From: Chryseobacterium sp. T16E-39
GTDB taxonomy: Bacteria > Bacteroidota > Bacteroidia > Flavobacteriales > Weeksellaceae
Assembly: GCF_002216065.1 (NCBI RefSeq)
Contig: NZ_CP022282.1
Coordinates: 3,906,001 to 3,970,000, forward strand
Reading direction: 5' to 3'
Length of the DNA stretch: 64,000 nt
The notes below the pieces were generated by a model. It was not told the DNA's origin. It made no database searches and saw nothing but the letters and a program-made list of their open reading frames with translations. Both the position numbers and the translations under genes were made by a program. This document shows positions 61,413-64,000 of the stretch, one piece after another; position 1 is the stretch's first letter, and the number at the start of each line of letters is the position of its first letter.

Positions 61413-61471
61413 CTTTCAACTTTCAAATTCCAACTTTTAACTTCCAACTTCCACAGAAGCTAAATATCCCT

Positions 61472-61479
61472 TACATTTG
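61472..61479 (+). promoter_or_regulatory. -7 promoter element of mazG
   Basis: TACATTTG, a perfect TAnnTTTG, 25 nt before ATG 61505; no -33 TTG is seen. An in-frame TTG at 61487 lies too close to it to be the start. Confidence 0.55.
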
Positions 61480-61504
61480 TATAAGATTGAATTTCCAATT
61501 ACCT

Positions 61505-62278
61505 ATGAATACCAAACAAGAAAAATTAGAAGCCTTCGGAAGATTATTGGATATTATGGATGACCTGCGTGAAAAATGCCCGTGGGACCAGAAACAGACC
61601 TTAGAATCTCTCCGACACTTAACTCTTGAAGAAACCTACGAACTTTCCGATGCAATTCTGCAGGAGGACTTACTGGAGATAAAAAAAGAGTTGGGAGATG
61701 TATTGCTACACCTGGTTTTCTATGCTAAAATAGGTTCTGAAAAAGGAAGTTTTGATATTGCTGATGTCATTAATTCTTTAAATGAAAAGCTTATTTTCCG
61801 TCATCCTCATATCTACGGTGATGTTGAGGTAAAAGATGAAGAAGAAGTAAAGCAGAACTGGGAAAAATTGAAACTCAAAGAAGGCAACAAATCCATTTTA
61901 AGTGGTGTTCCTAAAAGCCTTCCAAGTATGGTAAAAGCCTATAGGGTTCAGGATAAAGTAAAGGGAATCGGTTTTGAATTTCATGATGCTGAAGATGCCT
62001 GGGCAAAGGTAGATGAGGAACTTGGAGAATTTCATGCTGAAACAGATCCGCTGAAAAAAGAACAGGAACTGGGAGATGTATTTTTTTCCCTGATCAATTA
62101 TGCCCGCATTACAGGAATTAATCCGGATTCCGCATTGGAAAGAACCAATTTGAAATTTATTTCAAGATTTCAAAAAATGGAGGAGATGGCTGTAGAAAGG
62201 GATTTGAAGTTAGGAGAAATGTCTTTAGAAGAAATGGACCTGCTTTGGGATGAGGTTAAAATATTAAATAAAAATTGA
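61505..62278 (+). CDS. mazG: MazG nucleoside triphosphate pyrophosphohydrolase
   Basis: A 257-residue protein with two MazG domains (about 20-115 and 145-240). LEETYELSDAI near 45 and ELGDVLLHLVFYAKIG (68) form the first metal site; KVDEELGEFHAET (170) and ELGDVFFSLINYARI (187) form the second. It hydrolyses NTPs to NMPs and may lower ppGpp. Start ATG 61505 fits the promoter. It overlaps the next lipoprotein gene by 1 nt (TGATG). Confidence 0.95.
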   Translation: MNTKQEKLEAFGRLLDIMDDLREKCPWDQKQTLESLRHLTLEETYELSDAILQEDLLEIKKELGDVLLHLVFYAKIGSEKGSFDIADVINSLNEKLIFRHPHIYGDVEVKDEEEVKQNWEKLKLKEGNKSILSGVPKSLPSMVKAYRVQDKVKGIGFEFHDAEDAWAKVDEELGEFHAETDPLKKEQELGDVFFSLINYARITGINPDSALERTNLKFISRFQKMEEMAVERDLKLGEMSLEEMDLLWDEVKILNKN

Positions 62279-63168
62279 TGAAAATGTATATTTTGTGTGC
62301 TGTAACCGCGATTTTAATGTTAGGATGCCATCCTAAATCTTCAAATGAACAGGTTGAAGGAGATACCTTAAAAGTTGAATTTTCCTTACCTAAAAAACTG
62401 GAAGAGGTTTCTGGAATTACCCTTTCCCAAGACCAGAAAACAATTTGGGTAATAGAAGATCAGGGAAATAAAAATATGGTGTATGGATTGGATAGACAGG
62501 GGAAATTAATAAAAGATGTTCTTGTAGAAGATACCGAAAATAATGACTGGGAAGAAATTACAAAAGATTCCAAAGGGAATATTTACATCGGTGATTTTGG
62601 GAATAATGACAATGACAGAAGGAATCTGGCTATTTTGAAGATTGACCTGAAAGATCCTTCGCAGAACACTACAAAAGTCACCCAAACCACAAAATTCCAT
62701 TATGAGGGGCAGACGGAATTTCCTCCTAAGAAATCGAATTGGTTATATGATTGCGAGGCATTCGTAGAAATGAATGGAAATTTTTATCTTTTTACCAAGA
62801 ATAGAAGTAAAGGTTTTGATGGCACTTTTCTGGTTTTCAAAGTTCCTAATCAGAAAGGAGATTTTGAAGCTAAATTAGTAGGTAAACTGAAGCTGGATGG
62901 AAAATATAATGATGCCGCAATCACTTCCGCATCGATCAACAGTAAACAGGATCAGATTGTATTATTAAATCACAAATATGTGCGTATCCTTTCCGGATTT
63001 ACCCCGGATAATTTCAATACGGCTAAAATCCAAAAGATAGCATTGAACCATAATTCGCAAAAAGAAGCTGTTGTTTTTCTAGATGATAAAACTCTTTTAA
63101 TAGCTGATGAAAAGGCGAAAAAGGTAGGCGGAAACGTTTATCTATTTAATATAAATCCTCACAAATAG
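62278..63168 (+). CDS. Lipoprotein of unknown function, propeller-like
   Basis: A 296-residue lipoprotein (lipobox LMLGC near residue 17). The mature part is beta-rich with repeated patterns such as ISGITLSQDQKTIWVIEDQG and KGNIYIGDFGNNDNDRR, resembling six-bladed propellers of the SdiA-regulated or esterase-like groups; I cannot name a family with confidence. Start ATG 62278 overlaps the mazG stop by one base. The last codons and stop fall within the transcription terminator hairpin. Confidence 0.72.
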   Translation: MKMYILCAVTAILMLGCHPKSSNEQVEGDTLKVEFSLPKKLEEVSGITLSQDQKTIWVIEDQGNKNMVYGLDRQGKLIKDVLVEDTENNDWEEITKDSKGNIYIGDFGNNDNDRRNLAILKIDLKDPSQNTTKVTQTTKFHYEGQTEFPPKKSNWLYDCEAFVEMNGNFYLFTKNRSKGFDGTFLVFKVPNQKGDFEAKLVGKLKLDGKYNDAAITSASINSKQDQIVLLNHKYVRILSGFTPDNFNTAKIQKIALNHNSQKEAVVFLDDKTLLIADEKAKKVGGNVYLFNINPHK

Positions 63169-63190
63169 ACTTTGTGAGGATTCTTTATTC
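63154..63190 (+). terminator. Terminator overlapping the lipoprotein stop codon
   Basis: AATCCTCACAAA-tagac-TTTGTGAGGATT: the stop codon TAG (63166) is in the loop. The T tract is TTCTTTATTC. The hairpin may serve both this gene and the convergent gene at 63209. Confidence 0.75.
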
Positions 63191-63208
63191 TGAATGTGAT
63201 CCCTATCT

Positions 63209-63931
63209 CTATGGAGTAAGATAAGAGATGTGAATATTACCGCTCGATAACCTGAAACTTTGGGTGTATACGCAGCGTATTCTAAAGGTTTCCCCGGTAT
63301 TAAAATAAGTAATTGAGGAAAGATTATGATTAATACCTGTGGTGCGTTCTCCATGACCGGTAGATATGGCTGCCAATGTAGCTGTTGGAGATGAAACTTT
63401 TTGAATCGATGATTTTGCGGTTCCGGCTGTTCTCCCATTACCGTTTAAGTTTAAATCATAGGTGACATAGGGTACGATATTGTAAAAGCCGGGTTTGACC
63501 ACAGTAAATATTCCGCTGGTTGAATTATAAGTTATATAAGCAGTATCAATTTTGTTACTGATATTGAAGACATAGGTCTGGGTATAGTTTTCATGTGTGC
63601 TGATAGGATTACTCCCGGTTCCTGTATAACTGCCGCTACCTGGACTGATATCAGTTTTGTTGCCTACAAAAATTACCTTTAAAAAATTTTCAGATTCAAT
63701 ATTTCTCCAGACAGGTGCATTTCCAGAACCGTTAGACATCAGGAACTCGCCCCGGTTTCCGGAATTCCCTTTTGTATTGGCATTTCCTCCAACATTGAAG
63801 TCTTTTACAACCTGTAAGGATCCATTGATATGGAATGTGCTTTGTGGAGTGGGAGTATAAATACCTACTTGCGCACGGTATTGTAAAGATATGGCAAATA
63901 ATGCCATAAATAATAGCTGTTTTTTCATCAT
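63209..63931 (-). CDS. Secreted surface protein with a possible C1q/TNF-like domain
   Basis: A 240-residue protein with a signal peptide (1-20). The mature start VGIYTPTPQSTFHINGSLQV is a common flavobacterial surface-protein opening. The C-terminal 120 residues (SGIFTVVKPGFYNIVPYVTYDLN) recall C1q/TNF-like jelly rolls; this is a fold guess, not a match. Only one cysteine is seen near the end. No T9SS sorting tail is present. A TATATTTG promoter lies on the - strand at 63957-63964. Confidence 0.75.
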   Translation of the reverse strand: MMKKQLLFMALFAISLQYRAQVGIYTPTPQSTFHINGSLQVVKDFNVGGNANTKGNSGNRGEFLMSNGSGNAPVWRNIESENFLKVIFVGNKTDISPGSGSYTGTGSNPISTHENYTQTYVFNISNKIDTAYITYNSTSGIFTVVKPGFYNIVPYVTYDLNLNGNGRTAGTAKSSIQKVSSPTATLAAISTGHGERTTGINHNLSSITYFNTGETFRIRCVYTQSFRLSSGNIHISYLTP

Positions 63932-64000
63932 TTTTATCGTGTTAAAATAATTTTTACAAATATAAATTTTTAAAAAATATTGATTTTTTTTAAAATTTAA

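Overview
This window looks like chromosomal DNA of a flavobacterium of the Chryseobacterium type (Bacteroidota, Weeksellaceae). It is AT-rich and dense in genes. Many genes are preceded by the Bacteroidota promoter (TTG, about 18-20 nt, then TAnnTTTG) and almost none by a Shine-Dalgarno sequence. The proteins include type IX secretion (T9SS) parts and clients (PorV/PorQ family, PorP/SprF, a C-terminal sorting tail) and families largely confined to Bacteroidota (DUF5606, DUF3822). The genus is inferred from protein style, not from a database search.

Layout. 1-945: the 3' end of an rRNA operon (23S 3' part, 5S, strong terminator), then about 440 bp of non-coding repeats. 1.4-4.0 kb: a VWA protein and a MoxR/ChlI-type AAA ATPase, a two-gene chaperone-like module. 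4.1-9.4 kb: acyl-CoA carboxylase beta subunit, a probable small RNA or micro-ORF transcript, a GNAT enzyme, an EamA transporter with an unusually strong Shine-Dalgarno sequence, a PorV/PorQ-family outer-membrane protein and a secreted partner. 9.5-12.2 kb: a likely stress regulon of FAS1-domain protein, MsrB lipoprotein, ECF sigma factor and RskA-type anti-sigma; fas1 and msrB share an upstream motif. 12.2-25.7 kb: uvrC, hutH, DUF2059 protein, GNAT, S8 protease lipoprotein, LigB-type dioxygenase, YceI, DPP-IV-like S9 peptidase, LLM oxidoreductase. 25.8-30.0 kb: sbcC and sbcD. 30.4-37.5 kb: VF530, SlyD, YchJ-like, Dcp, a head-GIN lipoprotein, and a Kef-type antiporter with its flavodoxin-fold partner. 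37.7-40.7 kb: TPM, TPM and LemA genes, dihydrofolate reductase and a small membrane protein. 40.8-52.5 kb: TRIC channel, alcohol dehydrogenase with DUF4334 and Crp/Fnr genes, coaD, ddl, PASTA protein, RluA-family pseudouridine synthase, PorP/SprF, hemW, DUF4139 protein, murI. 52.6-64 kb: a divergent nitroreductase/HxlR pair with interlocked promoters, rsmD, DUF3822, Smr, phosphodiesterase, a class C beta-lactamase-like hydrolase, a T9SS-tailed beta-propeller, sixA-like phosphatase, ruvX, def, DUF5606, mazG, a lipoprotein and a possible jelly-roll surface protein.

Most of the window is ordinary core genome. I found no phage, CRISPR array, transposase or classical defence island. The least explained items are regulatory: the promoter-to-terminator transcript at about 5.9-6.0 kb carrying a perfect AAGGAGGT, the motif shared by fas1 and msrB next to an ECF sigma gene lacking a normal start codon, the face-to-face nitroreductase/hxlR promoters, the terminator that abuts the hemW start, and a SusC-like EEVVVTA segment inside a DUF4139 protein. 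The AAA/VWA pair is the best candidate for an uncharacterised protein system.
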